DNA from: Streptomyces sp. NBC_00239
GTDB lineage: Bacteria > Actinomycetota > Actinomycetes > Streptomycetales > Streptomycetaceae
Reading direction: 5' to 3'
Length of the DNA: 64,000 nucleotides
NCBI RefSeq assembly: GCF_036194065.1
Contig: NZ_CP108095.1
Location: 3,968,001 to 4,032,000, forward strand
Shown: piece by piece, positions 44,886-56,412 of the stretch
Layout of the letters: the number at the start of each line of letters is the position of its first letter
How positions within the stretch are numbered: the stretch's first letter is position 1
Program-made: the position numbers and the translations under genes
Notes under the pieces: model-generated
Told to the model about the DNA's origin: nothing
Database searches by the model: none
What the model saw: only the letters and a program-made list of their open reading frames with translations

Positions 44886-46064
44886 TCATGCTCCCTTCGC
44901 GGCCTGGAACAGCTCTTCCCTCGGGTCCTCGCCCGCGGTGGCGGCGCGGAAGTTCTCCAGGGCCTCGCGGGCCTTGTCGGACAGCTCGGTCGGCACCGCC
45001 ACGTCCACCGTGACCAGCAGGTCGCCGCGGGTGCCGTCCTTGCGGACCGCGCCCTTGCCGCGGGCCCGCATCGTCCGCCCGTTCGGCGTGCCCGGGGGCA
45101 GCTTGAGGGTGACGGACGGGCCGCCCAGGGTCGGCACCCGGACCTCGGCCCCGAGCGCGGCCTCCACGAAGGAGACCGGCACGGTGACGGTCAGGTTGTC
45201 GCCCTTGCGGCCGAAGACCGGGTGGCCGTCCACATGGACCACCACGTAGAGGTCGCCGGCCGGGCCGCCGCGCTCGCCGGGCGCGCCCTTGCCGCGCAGC
45301 CGGATCCGCTGCTTGTCGGAGACGCCCGCCGGGATGCGGACCTGCATGGTGCGCGAGGACTTGGCCCGGCCGCTGCCCTTGCAGACCTCGCAGGGGGTCT
45401 CGGCGATCAGGCCGCGGCCCTTGCAGTCCACGCAGGGGTCGGTGAGCGAGAATCCGCCACCGCCGCCGCGCGAGACCTGGCCGGTGCCGACGCAGGTCGG
45501 GCACACCCTGGGGGTGCCGTTCTGGTCGCCGGTGCCGGCGCAGGCCTTGCAGGGTGCCTGGGAGGACATCCGCAGCGGGACCGTGGCCCCGTCCACCGCC
45601 TCGGTGAAGCTGAGCGTCACCTCGGACTCGATGTCCTGGCCGCGGCGCGGCTGGCTCCGGGTGCCCGGACCGCCCGCCCCGCCGCGGTTGAACAGGCCGC
45701 CGAACACGTCGCCCAGCCCGCCGCCGCCGAATCCGCCCGCTCCGCCCTGGGCGCCCCCGAAGAGGTCGCCCAGGTCGAAGTTGAAGGATCCGCCGCCGGC
45801 GCCGGGCCCGGGACGGAAGCCGCCGTTGCCGAACAGCGCGCGGGCCTCGTCGTACTCCTTGCGCTTCTTCGGGTCGCCGAGGACGTCATTCGCCTCGGAG
45901 ATCGCCTTGAAGCGCTCCTCGGCCTCGGCGTTGCCCTTGTTGGCGTCCGGGTGGAACTCGCGGGCGAGCTTCCGGTACGCCTTCTTGATCTCGGCCTCGG
46001 TGGCGTCCTTGGGGACGCCGAGAACCTTGTAGTAGTCCTTCTCGACGAAGTCCTTCGTGCTCAT
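44886..46064 (-). CDS. dnaJ: Co-chaperone DnaJ
   Basis: A 392-residue type I DnaJ. The J domain (about 10-75) has the HPD tripeptide in REFHPDANKGN, followed by a Gly/Phe-rich region (GGFRPGPGAGGGSFNFDLGDLFGGAQGG in part). The four zinc-binding repeats are CKACAGTG, CPTCVGTG, CVDCKGRG and CEVCKGSG, and the C-terminal substrate domains follow. It stimulates DnaK ATP hydrolysis. It sits 34 bases after grpE in the HspR-controlled operon. Confidence 0.97.
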   Translation of the reverse strand: MSTKDFVEKDYYKVLGVPKDATEAEIKKAYRKLAREFHPDANKGNAEAEERFKAISEANDVLGDPKKRKEYDEARALFGNGGFRPGPGAGGGSFNFDLGDLFGGAQGGAGGFGGGGLGDVFGGLFNRGGAGGPGTRSQPRRGQDIESEVTLSFTEAVDGATVPLRMSSQAPCKACAGTGDQNGTPRVCPTCVGTGQVSRGGGGGFSLTDPCVDCKGRGLIAETPCEVCKGSGRAKSSRTMQVRIPAGVSDKQRIRLRGKGAPGERGGPAGDLYVVVHVDGHPVFGRKGDNLTVTVPVSFVEAALGAEVRVPTLGGPSVTLKLPPGTPNGRTMRARGKGAVRKDGTRGDLLVTVDVAVPTELSDKAREALENFRAATAGEDPREELFQAAKGA

Positions 46065-46098
46065 CGACGTCCCTCCTCCCGCTTCCGGGTGTTACTCG

Positions 46099-48686
<2,588 letters not shown>

Positions 48687-48770
48687 TTAGGTACGGCTTA
48701 CGCGCAACCCCGCCCGGCGAGGCCCAGCCGGCGCCCGCGGGCCGCCCTCCCGGGCTCCGCCCCGGACCCC

Positions 48771-48797
48771 GCGCCTCAAACGCCGGCGGGGCTGGGT
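48771..48797. repeat. Third copy of the dispersed intergenic repeat (inverted)
   Basis: The 27 bases here are the exact reverse complement of 29065-29091, and the flanking CCGGGCTCCGCCCCGGACC also corresponds with one indel. It lies in the 347-bp gap between dnaK and the sugar transferase gene, which otherwise holds only the HspR sites. Confidence 0.8.
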
Positions 48798-48940
48798 TCG
48801 GCGGGCGGCCCCTCGGGCGGAGCCGGGGACGGAGCCCCGGTTTCGGGAAGGGGCGGGGTGGGGGAGAAAACCCGCCCGAGCGGGCGACCGTGCCGCGCGC
48901 CAGCGCGAGCCGACCTCGACCACGGCTGCATCGTTCCGCC

Positions 48941-49618
48941 ATGCCCGTCTCCAGCCCCCGCGCCCGAGCCCCCCGCACCGCCCGGCCCGCCCGAGCCCCG
49001 CGCCCCCCGTCCGCCAAGCGCGTGTGCGACACCGCCGCGGCACTCGTCCTGCTCGCGCTGGCCGCCGTACCGCTGCTGCTCGCCGCGGCCGCCGTCGCCG
49101 CGACCGCACCCGGCGGCCCCCTGGCGAACCCCTTCGTGCGGACCCCCGCGGCCGGCCTCGGGGGCCGGCCGTACCGGCGCTGGCTGCTGCGCACCGACGG
49201 CGCCGCCGGCAGCTGGCTGCGCGAGCACCGCCTCCAGGGCGTCCCGCAGCTGTTGAACGTCGTACGCGGCCAGATGTCCCTGGTCGGGCCGCGCCCCGAC
49301 GCCCGCCCCGAGCCCCGCGGCCGGCTGCTCGTACGGCCCGGGATGACGGGGCTGTGGCAGGTGAGCGCGCGCTCCGACCTGCCGTGGGAGGAAATGGCCC
49401 TGCTGGACCTTCACTACGTCGAGCACCACTGGCTCGGCATGGACCTGGCGATCCTCGCGCAGACCCCCCGGGCGGCCCTCCGCACGCGCGCGCGGGCATC
49501 CGCGCAGGCGACCGCGCGCCCGCCCCTGCAAGCGCCCGCGCAGGCATCCGCGCAGGCATCCGCGCAGGTGTCCGCACCCGCGTCCGCGCAGGCGGCCACG
49601 CGGCAAAGGGTTGCCTGA
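48941..49618 (+). CDS. Short bacterial sugar transferase-like protein
   Basis: A 225-residue protein resembling the catalytic part of polyprenyl-phosphate sugar-1-phosphate transferases. One membrane segment (about 35-60) is followed by RLQGVPQLLNVVRGQMSLVGPRPD and RPGMTGLWQVSARSDLPWEEM, which carry the family's hallmark residues. The usual upstream GRPF...KFRTM segment is reduced or altered (GGRPYRRWLLRTDG). The C-terminal 40 residues are Ala/Ser/Gln repeats from a 12-base unit (GCATCCGCGCAG). The start at 48941 is chosen over a long unsupported N-terminal extension. It may be degenerate. Confidence 0.65.
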   Translation: MPVSSPRARAPRTARPARAPRPPSAKRVCDTAAALVLLALAAVPLLLAAAAVAATAPGGPLANPFVRTPAAGLGGRPYRRWLLRTDGAAGSWLREHRLQGVPQLLNVVRGQMSLVGPRPDARPEPRGRLLVRPGMTGLWQVSARSDLPWEEMALLDLHYVEHHWLGMDLAILAQTPRAALRTRARASAQATARPPLQAPAQASAQASAQVSAPASAQAATRQRVA

Positions 49619-49737
49619 GCGACACAGATCACCGCCGGCACAACTACAGTGCGGCCCTATAAGTGGGTAACCTCAGGCTTGACTGAATAAGTTACTGCTT
49701 AGTAATCCCTTCGCAGGCCCGCCCGAGGAGCCCCCGC

Positions 49738-51999
49738 ATGCAACTCGCCGCGATCATCGTGTCGCTGGTCCTGACCGTGGTCGGCGTCGCGCTGCTCGCC
49801 CGAGCCGTGGCGCAGATCTACCGGTTCGTGAAGCTCGGCCAGCCCGTCCCGGCCGGCAGCCGCACGGACCGTCCGAAGGAGCGCACGCTCACCCTGGTGA
49901 GGGAGTTCCTCGGCCACAGCCGCATGAACCGCTGGGGCATCGTCGGCTTCGCGCACTGGTTCGTCGCCATCGGCTTCCTGACCCTGCCGCCGACGCTGGC
50001 GCAGGCGTACGGGCAGCTCTTCCAGGCCGACTGGACGCTGCCGGTCATCGGCGGCTTCCTGCCGTTCGAGCTGTACATCGAGTTCATCGGCCTGATGACG
50101 GTCCTCGGCATCCTGGTCCTGATGGCGATCCGCCTGATGTCGCTGCCCTCGCGGGCCGGCCGCAAGTCCCGCTTCGCCGGCTCCAAGGCCTGGCAGGCGT
50201 ACTTCGTCGAGTACGTCATCCTCACCATCGGCCTGGCGATCCTCGCGCTGCGCGGCCTCGAAGGCGCGATCCACCACGTGGACTCGTACGAGCCGGCGTA
50301 CTTCGTCTCGTACCCGCTGGTCCTGGCCTTCAAGGGGCTCTCGCTCGGCGCGCTGCAGAACGCCATCTACTTCACCGCGATGATCAAGATCGGCACCTCG
50401 CTGATCTGGATGATCACGGTCTCGCTGAACACCAACATGGGTGTCGCCTGGCACCGCTTCCTCGGCTTCCCGAACATCTGGTTCAAGCGGAACGCCGACG
50501 GGTCCACCGCGCTGGGCGCGCTCCAGCCGATGACCAGCGGCGGCAAGGAGATCGACTTCGAGGAGCCGGGCGAGGACGACGTCTTCGGCGTCTCCCAGGT
50601 CGAGCAGTTCTCCTGGAAGGGCATCCTCGACTTCTCCACCTGCACCGAGTGCGGCCGCTGCCAGTCGCAGTGCCCCGCCTGGAACACCGGCAAGCCGCTC
50701 TCCCCCAAGCTCCTGATCATGTCGCTGCGCGACCACGCGCACGCCAAGGCCCCGTACCTGCTGGCCGGCGGCGGCAAGGACATGGAGGGCAACGAGAAGG
50801 CGACGCCGGAGCAGCTGGCGAACGTCCCGGCCGCGGCCCTGGCCGAGGCCGAGCGCCCGCTCATCGGCACCGCCGAGGAGAACGGCGTCATCGACCCGGA
50901 CGTGCTGTGGTCCTGCACCAGCTGCGGTGCGTGCGTGGAGCAGTGCCCGGTCGACATCGAGCACATCGACCACATCGTCGACATGCGCCGCTACCAGGTG
51001 ATGATCGAGAGCGCGTTCCCGTCCGAGGCGGGCACGATGCTCAAGAACCTGGAGAAGAAGGGCAACCCCTGGGGTCTGGCCAAGAAGCAGCGCGTCGAGT
51101 GGACGAAGGAGGTCGACTTCGAGGTCCCGATCATCGGGAAGGACGCGGAGGACCTCTCCGAGTTCGACTACCTCTACTGGGTCGGCTGCGCCGGCGCGCT
51201 GGAGGACCGGGCGAAGAAGACCACGAAGGCCTTCGCGGAGCTGCTGAACATCGCGGGCGTCAAGTTCGCGATCATGGGCGGCGACGAGAAGTGCACGGGT
51301 GACTCCCCGCGCCGCCTGGGCAACGAGCCGCTGTTCCAGCAGCTCGCCCAGGAGAACGTGGCCATGCTGAACATGGCGTTCGGCGAGGACGACGAGGACG
51401 AGTCGACGAAGAAGCCGAAGTCGGCGAAGAAGATCGTCTCGACCTGCCCGCACTGCTTCAACACCATCGCGAACGAGTACCCGCAGCTCGGCGGCGAGTA
51501 CGAGGTCATCCACCACACGCAGCTGCTCCAGCACCTCATCGACGAGGGCCGCCTCACGCCGGTGACCCCGGTCGACGGGCTGATCACCTACCACGACCCG
51601 TGCTACCTGGGCCGCCACAACAAGGTCTACACGCCGCCGCGCGAGATCATGTCGGCCGTCCCGGGCCTGCGCCAGCAGGAGATGCACCGCCACAAGGAGC
51701 GGGGCTTCTGCTGCGGCGCCGGCGGCGCGCGGATGTGGATGGAGGAGCGGATCGGCAAGCGCATCAACAACGAGCGCGTCGACGAGGCCCTGTCCCTCAA
51801 CCCCGACATCGTCTCGACGGCCTGCCCGTTCTGCCTGGTCATGCTGACCGACTCGGTCAACGGCAAGAAGAACGACGGCCAGGCGAAGGAGTCGGTGCAG
51901 GTCGTGGACGTGGCCCAGCTGCTGCTGGACTCGGTCAAGACCCCGGCCGACCCGGAGCCCGAGCCGGCCGCGGAGCCCGAGCCGGAGCCGGCCGCCTGA
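49738..51999 (+). CDS. Membrane-bound iron-sulfur oxidoreductase (heterodisulfide-reductase-like)
   Basis: A 753-residue fusion. Six or so transmembrane helices form the N-terminal NarI/cytochrome-b-like part (about 1-240). Two ferredoxin-type clusters follow, CTECGRCQSQCP (302-313) and CTSCGACVEQCP (393-404). The C-terminal half carries two CCG-type cysteine-rich modules (CPHCFNTIANEYP near 570 and CCGAGGARMWMEE near 658). Such proteins pass electrons between the quinone pool and a soluble partner, often an acyl-CoA dehydrogenase or electron-transfer flavoprotein system. The acidic tail is Pro/Glu/Ala repeats. Well conserved in Streptomyces. Confidence 0.92.
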   Translation: MQLAAIIVSLVLTVVGVALLARAVAQIYRFVKLGQPVPAGSRTDRPKERTLTLVREFLGHSRMNRWGIVGFAHWFVAIGFLTLPPTLAQAYGQLFQADWTLPVIGGFLPFELYIEFIGLMTVLGILVLMAIRLMSLPSRAGRKSRFAGSKAWQAYFVEYVILTIGLAILALRGLEGAIHHVDSYEPAYFVSYPLVLAFKGLSLGALQNAIYFTAMIKIGTSLIWMITVSLNTNMGVAWHRFLGFPNIWFKRNADGSTALGALQPMTSGGKEIDFEEPGEDDVFGVSQVEQFSWKGILDFSTCTECGRCQSQCPAWNTGKPLSPKLLIMSLRDHAHAKAPYLLAGGGKDMEGNEKATPEQLANVPAAALAEAERPLIGTAEENGVIDPDVLWSCTSCGACVEQCPVDIEHIDHIVDMRRYQVMIESAFPSEAGTMLKNLEKKGNPWGLAKKQRVEWTKEVDFEVPIIGKDAEDLSEFDYLYWVGCAGALEDRAKKTTKAFAELLNIAGVKFAIMGGDEKCTGDSPRRLGNEPLFQQLAQENVAMLNMAFGEDDEDESTKKPKSAKKIVSTCPHCFNTIANEYPQLGGEYEVIHHTQLLQHLIDEGRLTPVTPVDGLITYHDPCYLGRHNKVYTPPREIMSAVPGLRQQEMHRHKERGFCCGAGGARMWMEERIGKRINNERVDEALSLNPDIVSTACPFCLVMLTDSVNGKKNDGQAKESVQVVDVAQLLLDSVKTPADPEPEPAAEPEPEPAA

Positions 52000-52077
52000 G
52001 CGGGCGGCGCGAGCCGACGGTCGAGCCGTGCGCCGGTGACGCGCGGCGCGCCCGGTGACGTACGGCTGACGACATGA

Positions 52078-52119
52078 CGAACGGCCGGTCCTGCCCCCCG
52101 TGGCAAGACCGGCCGTTCG
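52078..52119 (+). terminator. Hairpin after the iron-sulfur oxidoreductase gene
   Basis: CGAACGGCCGGTC pairs with GACCGGCCGTTCG (13 bp). It stands between convergent genes and probably serves both directions. Confidence 0.82.
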
Positions 52120-52140
52120 CCGTGTGTGGAGCGGGGCGGG

Positions 52141-53256
52141 TCAGCCCTGCTGGTTGCGGCCGCGGCGGAGCAGGGCGAAGCCCAGGCCCGCGGCGCCGAC
52201 GGCGGCCATGCCGCCGCCCGCGGCCAGCAGCACCGGCGCCTCGGAGGAGCCGGTCTCGACGCCCTCGGCCCCGGCCTTCACGCCGCCCCTGGGCATGACG
52301 TGCCGGTCCGCGGCGGCGGTCCCGTCCGCGGCCTTGGCGGTGGTCCGCGCGTCGCCGGTGGCCTTCCTGTGGTCCCGGTGGCGGCCGTCGCGCTGCACGT
52401 CGTACTTCTCGATCAGGCGGCCGTCGAAGGCGTAGACGCGGCTGGAGCCGCCGTGCTTGCCGTCGATGACGACGAACGTGGCGACCTTGCCGTCCATGAC
52501 GAGCTTGTACGTCCAGCCGTCGTTGACGGTGCTGGGGTGCTTCAGGTCGACGGCGCCGAGGAAGCTGCCGTTCGGCATGGAGATCTCGACGCGCGGGCCG
52601 GCCGACCCGCCCTTGACCAGCTTCGCGATGCGGCCGTCCGGCAGGGTGATCCGTACCGAGGACGCCTGGCGGCGGTTCTCGTCCTGCTTCGGCCGCGGCT
52701 TCTTCGACTCGTCCTTCCCGGACTCGTCCTTCTTGTCGCCGCCCTCGATCCAGGAGGTCACGGTGCCGTTCGGCTGGAGGACCACGTGCAGGCCGTTGTG
52801 CTGCCCGTACGCGGGCTCGCCGCCCTTGCTGACCAGCGTGTCCAGCTTGGCGCCGGCGGCGAGGATCTCGGCCTCGAAGTGCTCGTCGCCGAAGGAGTAG
52901 ACCTTGGCGACGGACCCGTCGGCGAGCTTCACCGTGGTCACGAAGGACCGCAGCGTGGACTTGTCCTTCTGACCGGTCTCGTCCTTCCGGCCGGACTCGT
53001 CCTTCTTCTGCTCGTCCGTGTTCTTGTTCTGCTCGTCGCGCTCGGTCCCGTCCGGCTCGGCCTGCTCGTCGGGCTTGGCCTGCTCGTCGGGGTTCCCCTG
53101 CTCGTCGGGCTGGGCCGGCCGGTCGGCGCCGGGGGCGGCCTGCGGGGCGGGGGATCCGGTCGAGTCCGCGAAGGCGGCGCCGGCCGGGAAGGCCAGGACG
53201 GCGAGGGCTCCGGCGGCGACGGCGGCGGTACGGGCGGTGCGGCGGGTGACGCGCAT
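52141..53256 (-). CDS. Secreted, C-terminally membrane-anchored repeat protein
   Basis: A 371-residue protein of unknown function. A twin-basic signal peptide (MRVTRRTARTAAVAAGALAV, cleavage near AFA-D at about 31) is followed by Pro-Asp-Glu-Gln repeats (about 48-80). Two related beta-rich modules then have similar phrases (TVKLADGSVAKVYSF and RITLPDGRIAKLVKG). A second hydrophobic helix (about 342-362) with RRGRNQQG anchors the C-terminus; there is no LPxTG-type sortase motif. GAGGA precedes the ATG. It is convergent with the oxidoreductase gene. Confidence 0.75.
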   Translation of the reverse strand: MRVTRRTARTAAVAAGALAVLAFPAGAAFADSTGSPAPQAAPGADRPAQPDEQGNPDEQAKPDEQAEPDGTERDEQNKNTDEQKKDESGRKDETGQKDKSTLRSFVTTVKLADGSVAKVYSFGDEHFEAEILAAGAKLDTLVSKGGEPAYGQHNGLHVVLQPNGTVTSWIEGGDKKDESGKDESKKPRPKQDENRRQASSVRITLPDGRIAKLVKGGSAGPRVEISMPNGSFLGAVDLKHPSTVNDGWTYKLVMDGKVATFVVIDGKHGGSSRVYAFDGRLIEKYDVQRDGRHRDHRKATGDARTTAKAADGTAAADRHVMPRGGVKAGAEGVETGSSEAPVLLAAGGGMAAVGAAGLGFALLRRGRNQQG

Positions 53257-53533
53257 GACTGTTCCTCGTGGCTTCCTGCTGCGTGACGGATGTCGGTACT
53301 GGCTGGCGGCAGAAACGAAGCTACGGGTGCCATATGTGGGTAATCCGTAGGCAATGTAACGGTCAACCGCAGACTGCCACGCAACCGAGTAAACAGCCAT
53401 AAACCGGACTACTGGTCGCCCCGGGGGCCAGCCCCCCGGGGTTCCCCTAGGGGATGTCACAGGTCAGCCGCAAAGCCCGCGTGTTCCCGCCGCCCGCCCA
53501 CCGACCCCCGCCCGACCAGGTACGTTCGATCAC

Positions 53534-54475
53534 GTGGCTGGATTCAGGATCGGACGCGGCCGGGACAACCGCACTCCCCAACAACCCCCGCGGCAGCAGC
53601 CGTACGGACAGCAGCAGTCGCCGCCGCCGTACGGTCAGCAGCCCTACCCCCCGCAGCAGCAGTGGCCCCAGCAGGGCGCCACCGGCGGCGGGCAGCACGG
53701 CGAGCCGGAGTACTTCGCGGACCCGTACCCGCAACAGCACCCGCAGCACCCGCAGCAGGGACGGCCGGGCGGCTACCCGCCTCAGCAGCAGCCGTACGGC
53801 GGACCGGCGGGGCACGACCCGTTCGGCGGGCAGGCGAACGATCCGGGGCACACCCGGGCGTTCTCCATCGGCGACGACCCGTACGGCGACGGCGCGACGT
53901 ACCGGGCAGGCGGCCCCGCCGCCGCGCCCGCGGGCCCGCGGCTGCCCTGGAAGGAGCTCCTGAGCGGCATCGTGATGCGCCCGGGCCCCACGTTCCAGCA
54001 GATGCGCGACTACGCCGTCTGGGGACCCGCGCTCGTCGTGACGTTCCTCTACGGCCTGCTGGCCGTCTTCGGCCTGGACGAGGCCCGTGAGGACGCGATC
54101 AACGCGACCCTCTCGAAGGCCGTACCGGTCGTCCTGTCGGCCGGTGTCGCCTTCGTCATCTGCGGGCTGATCCTGGGCGCCGTCACGCACACCCTGGCGC
54201 GCCAGCTGGGCGGCGACGGGGCCTGGCAGCCCACCGTGGGCCTCTCCATGCTCGTCATGTCCGTCACGGACGCGCCCCGCCTGATCTTCGCGATCTTCCT
54301 CGGCGGCGAGAACGGCCTGGTCCAGGTGTTGGGCTGGATCACCTGGCTGGCCGCGGGGGCGCTCTTCACCTCGCTCGTCAGCAAGACCCACGACCTGCCG
54401 TGGCCCAAGGCCCTGGGCGCCTCCGCCATCCAGCTGGTCGCCCTGCTCTCGATCATCAAGCTGGGCACCCTGTAG
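53534..54475 (+). CDS. Yip1-family membrane protein with Gln/Pro-rich N-terminus
   Basis: A 313-residue protein. Residues 1-130 are low-complexity Gln/Pro/Tyr/Gly (repeated PYGQQ and PQQ), probably disordered. Residues 135-313 form a Yip1-type bundle of about five transmembrane helices (WKELLSGIVMRPGPTFQQMRDY then WGPALVVTFLYGLLAVFGL). The role is unknown. The GTG at 53534 is used. The 277-bp divergent gap before it (53257-53533) must hold its promoter and that of the secreted protein. Confidence 0.83.
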   Translation: MAGFRIGRGRDNRTPQQPPRQQPYGQQQSPPPYGQQPYPPQQQWPQQGATGGGQHGEPEYFADPYPQQHPQHPQQGRPGGYPPQQQPYGGPAGHDPFGGQANDPGHTRAFSIGDDPYGDGATYRAGGPAAAPAGPRLPWKELLSGIVMRPGPTFQQMRDYAVWGPALVVTFLYGLLAVFGLDEAREDAINATLSKAVPVVLSAGVAFVICGLILGAVTHTLARQLGGDGAWQPTVGLSMLVMSVTDAPRLIFAIFLGGENGLVQVLGWITWLAAGALFTSLVSKTHDLPWPKALGASAIQLVALLSIIKLGTL

Positions 54476-54491
54476 CCCCGACACGCATACG

Positions 54492-54530
54492 GAAGGGCCC
54501 CGGCGCGCGCACTGCGCACCGGGGCCCTTC
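54492..54530 (+). terminator. Terminator between convergent genes
   Basis: GAAGGGCCCCGG pairs perfectly with CCGGGGCCCTTC across a 15-base loop, between the Yip1-family gene and the phosphoribosyltransferase gene. Confidence 0.82.
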
Positions 54531-54550
54531 GCCGTACGGCTGCGGGGACG

Positions 54551-55048
54551 TCAGGCGTCGAGGATCTGACCGGCCCGCTTCACCACGGGCGGCTCGACGC
54601 TCCACGGGAACTCGATCCAGTCGTCCGTGCGCTTCCACACGTACTCGCACTTCACGAGCGAGTGGGACTTCTCGTAGACGACCGCGGACCGCACCTCGGC
54701 GACGTGGCCGAGGCAGAAGTCGTGCACCAGCTTGAGCGTCTTGCCGGTGTCGGCGACGTCGTCGGCGATCAGCACCTTCTTGTCGGTGAAGTCGATCGCC
54801 TCGGGGACGGGAGCCAGCATCACGGGCATTTCCAGCGTGGTGCCCACGCCGGTGTAGAACTCCACGTTGACCAGGTGGATGTTCTTGCAGTCCAGCGCGT
54901 AGGCGAGGCCGCCGGCGACGAAGACGCCGCCGCGCGCGATGCTCAGCACGATGTCGGGCTCGTAGCCGTCGTCGGCGATGGTCTGCGCGAGCTCGCGGAC
55001 GGCCCGCCCGAAGCCGTCGTACGTCAGGGATTCGCGTACCTGGGTCAT
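54551..55048 (-). CDS. Purine-type phosphoribosyltransferase
   Basis: A 165-residue type I phosphoribosyltransferase. The PRPP loop [14 protein letters not shown] lies at about 92-105, and an N-terminal hood segment [19 protein letters not shown] resembles xanthine/guanine salvage enzymes. Substrate specificity cannot be read from the sequence. Its ATG overlaps the dcd stop codon by four bases, giving a two-gene nucleotide-metabolism operon. Confidence 0.88.
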   Translation of the reverse strand: MTQVRESLTYDGFGRAVRELAQTIADDGYEPDIVLSIARGGVFVAGGLAYALDCKNIHLVNVEFYTGVGTTLEMPVMLAPVPEAIDFTDKKVLIADDVADTGKTLKLVHDFCLGHVAEVRSAVVYEKSHSLVKCEYVWKRTDDWIEFPWSVEPPVVKRAGQILDA

Positions 55049-55632
55049 TCCGGCCTTCCCACCTGGGTGCGGTGGAAGTTCACGAACGACCGCGACGCCG
55101 TCGGGCCGCGCTGGCCCTGGTACCGCGATTCGTAGCGCTCACTCCCGTACGGGAACTCGGCGGGCGAGCTGAGGCGGAACAAGCACAGCTGCCCGATCTT
55201 CATGCCCGGCCACAGCTTGATCGGCAGGGTGGCGAGGTTCGACAGCTCCAGCGTCACGTGCCCGGAGAAACCGGGGTCGATGAAGCCGGCGGTCGAATGC
55301 GTCACCAGACCGAGGCGGCCCAGGCTGGACTTCCCCTCCAGTCTGGACGCGATGTCCTCGGGGAGCGAGATGACCTCGTACGTCGAGGCGAGAACGAACT
55401 CGCCCGGGTGGAGGATGAACGCCTCGTCCCCCTCCGGCTCGACCAGCCGGGTGAGGTCCGGCTGCTCGGTGGCGGGGTCGATGTGCGCGTAGCGGTGGTT
55501 CTCGAACACCCGGAAGAACCGGTCGAGACGTACGTCGATGCTGGAGGGCTGCACCATCGATTCCTCGAACGGGTCGATGCGAACCCGTCCGCTGTCGATC
55601 TCGGCCCGGATGTCCTTGTCTGAGAGAAGCAC
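55045..55632 (-). CDS. dcd: dCTP deaminase
   Basis: A 195-residue enzyme converting dCTP to dUTP (or directly to dUMP in bifunctional forms). [15 protein letters not shown] start, [17 protein letters not shown], the catalytic-site region [34 protein letters not shown] and the C-terminal YQGQRGPT are all present. It begins with GTG at 55632. Upstream gene of the pair with the phosphoribosyltransferase. Confidence 0.95.
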   Translation of the reverse strand: MLLSDKDIRAEIDSGRVRIDPFEESMVQPSSIDVRLDRFFRVFENHRYAHIDPATEQPDLTRLVEPEGDEAFILHPGEFVLASTYEVISLPEDIASRLEGKSSLGRLGLVTHSTAGFIDPGFSGHVTLELSNLATLPIKLWPGMKIGQLCLFRLSSPAEFPYGSERYESRYQGQRGPTASRSFVNFHRTQVGRPE

Positions 55633-55791
55633 GTCCCGAGGATACGCAGAGCGCGCGGGCCACCCCCAATCGAAGCCGCCCGCGCGCGCCCGCCGACCTC
55701 CCGACGCCGGGCCGGACCCGGATCCTCCGGACCTCCCGGATCCCCCGGATCCCGCTCGACGCGCAAGATCCGGAGGAGGAGACCGACCCGG

Positions 55792-55956
55792 TTAGCGCTT
55801 CACCGCCCCCACGGGCACGGCATGACGCAGCCGCGCGCACCGCGGACAGCGCAGCAGCCTCCCGGGCCCGATCCGGCCGGCACCGAGGTGCTGCAACGGA
55901 AACGAAGCGGTGCTGAACACGTGCCCTTCGGCACAACGGACGACGGTGTGCTCCAT
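55792..55956 (-). CDS. Small zinc-ribbon protein (54 aa)
   Basis: A 54-residue protein with two Cys-containing knuckles, VRCAEGHVF and LRCPRCARLRH, which would bind one zinc. It resembles short Streptomyces zinc-ribbon proteins of unknown role. GGGAC precedes the ATG at 55956; the longer frame to 56028 is unsupported. It stands alone between dcd and the tRNA gene. Confidence 0.65.
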   Translation of the reverse strand: MEHTVVRCAEGHVFSTASFPLQHLGAGRIGPGRLLRCPRCARLRHAVPVGAVKR

Positions 55957-56181
55957 CGAGTCCCTTTCCCCAACAAACCAGGCTGCGACGAATCGCCACA
56001 TTAGGGGATGAACAGGAGCCCACTCCATCCGCCGCTCCGAACACCCACGCTACGCCTCAACTCCCGCTCCCCGCACCCGTATCCCACCCCGAAAACAAGC
56101 ACGACCCCACGGCGCAAAACACCGGGGGCCGATCATGAGGTACAGTGTCCGAGCACGCGGCACAGTCACCTGTCCCGCAAT

Positions 56182-56252
56182 GCGGATGTAGTTTAATGGT
56201 AGAACATGAGCTTCCCAAGCTTATAGCGCGGGTTCGATTCCCGTCATCCGCT
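56182..56252 (+). tRNA. tRNA-Gly (CCC anticodon)
   Basis: A 71-base cloverleaf. The acceptor arms GCGGATG and CATCCGC pair fully. The anticodon loop TTCCCAA gives CCC for glycine GGG codons. The T-arm GCGGG-TTCGATT-CCCGT is standard and CCA is not encoded. Its 3' half is the likely attachment site of the mobile element that follows. Confidence 0.95.
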
Positions 56253-56257
56253 CTTAC

Positions 56258-56290
56258 AAGAAGGCCCAGGTCAACGACCTGGGCCTTCTT
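56258..56290 (+). terminator. tRNA-Gly transcript terminator
   Basis: AAGAAGGCCCAGGTC and GACCTGGGCCTTCTT pair perfectly around AAC, followed by a T-containing tail, six bases after the tRNA. Confidence 0.85.
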
Positions 56291-56314
56291 CGTTGTCTAG
56301 ACCTCTAAGAGCCC

Positions 56315-56334
56315 GCGTGCCATTCGCGTGCCAT
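56315..56334. repeat. Direct repeats next to attL, candidate integrase arm sites
   Basis: GCGTGCCAT occurs at 56315-56323 and 56326-56334, 11 bp apart, between the tRNA and the integrase gene. Short phased repeats in this position are typical arm-type sites for tyrosine integrases. Inference from position and spacing. Confidence 0.5.
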
Positions 56335-56412
56335 AAGTCCCCTCACGGGGCGTCAGATTGATCGCTGATCTGCCACGGCCCGCGATGGGGGCCTACGTCA
56401 CACGCTGGAGCG

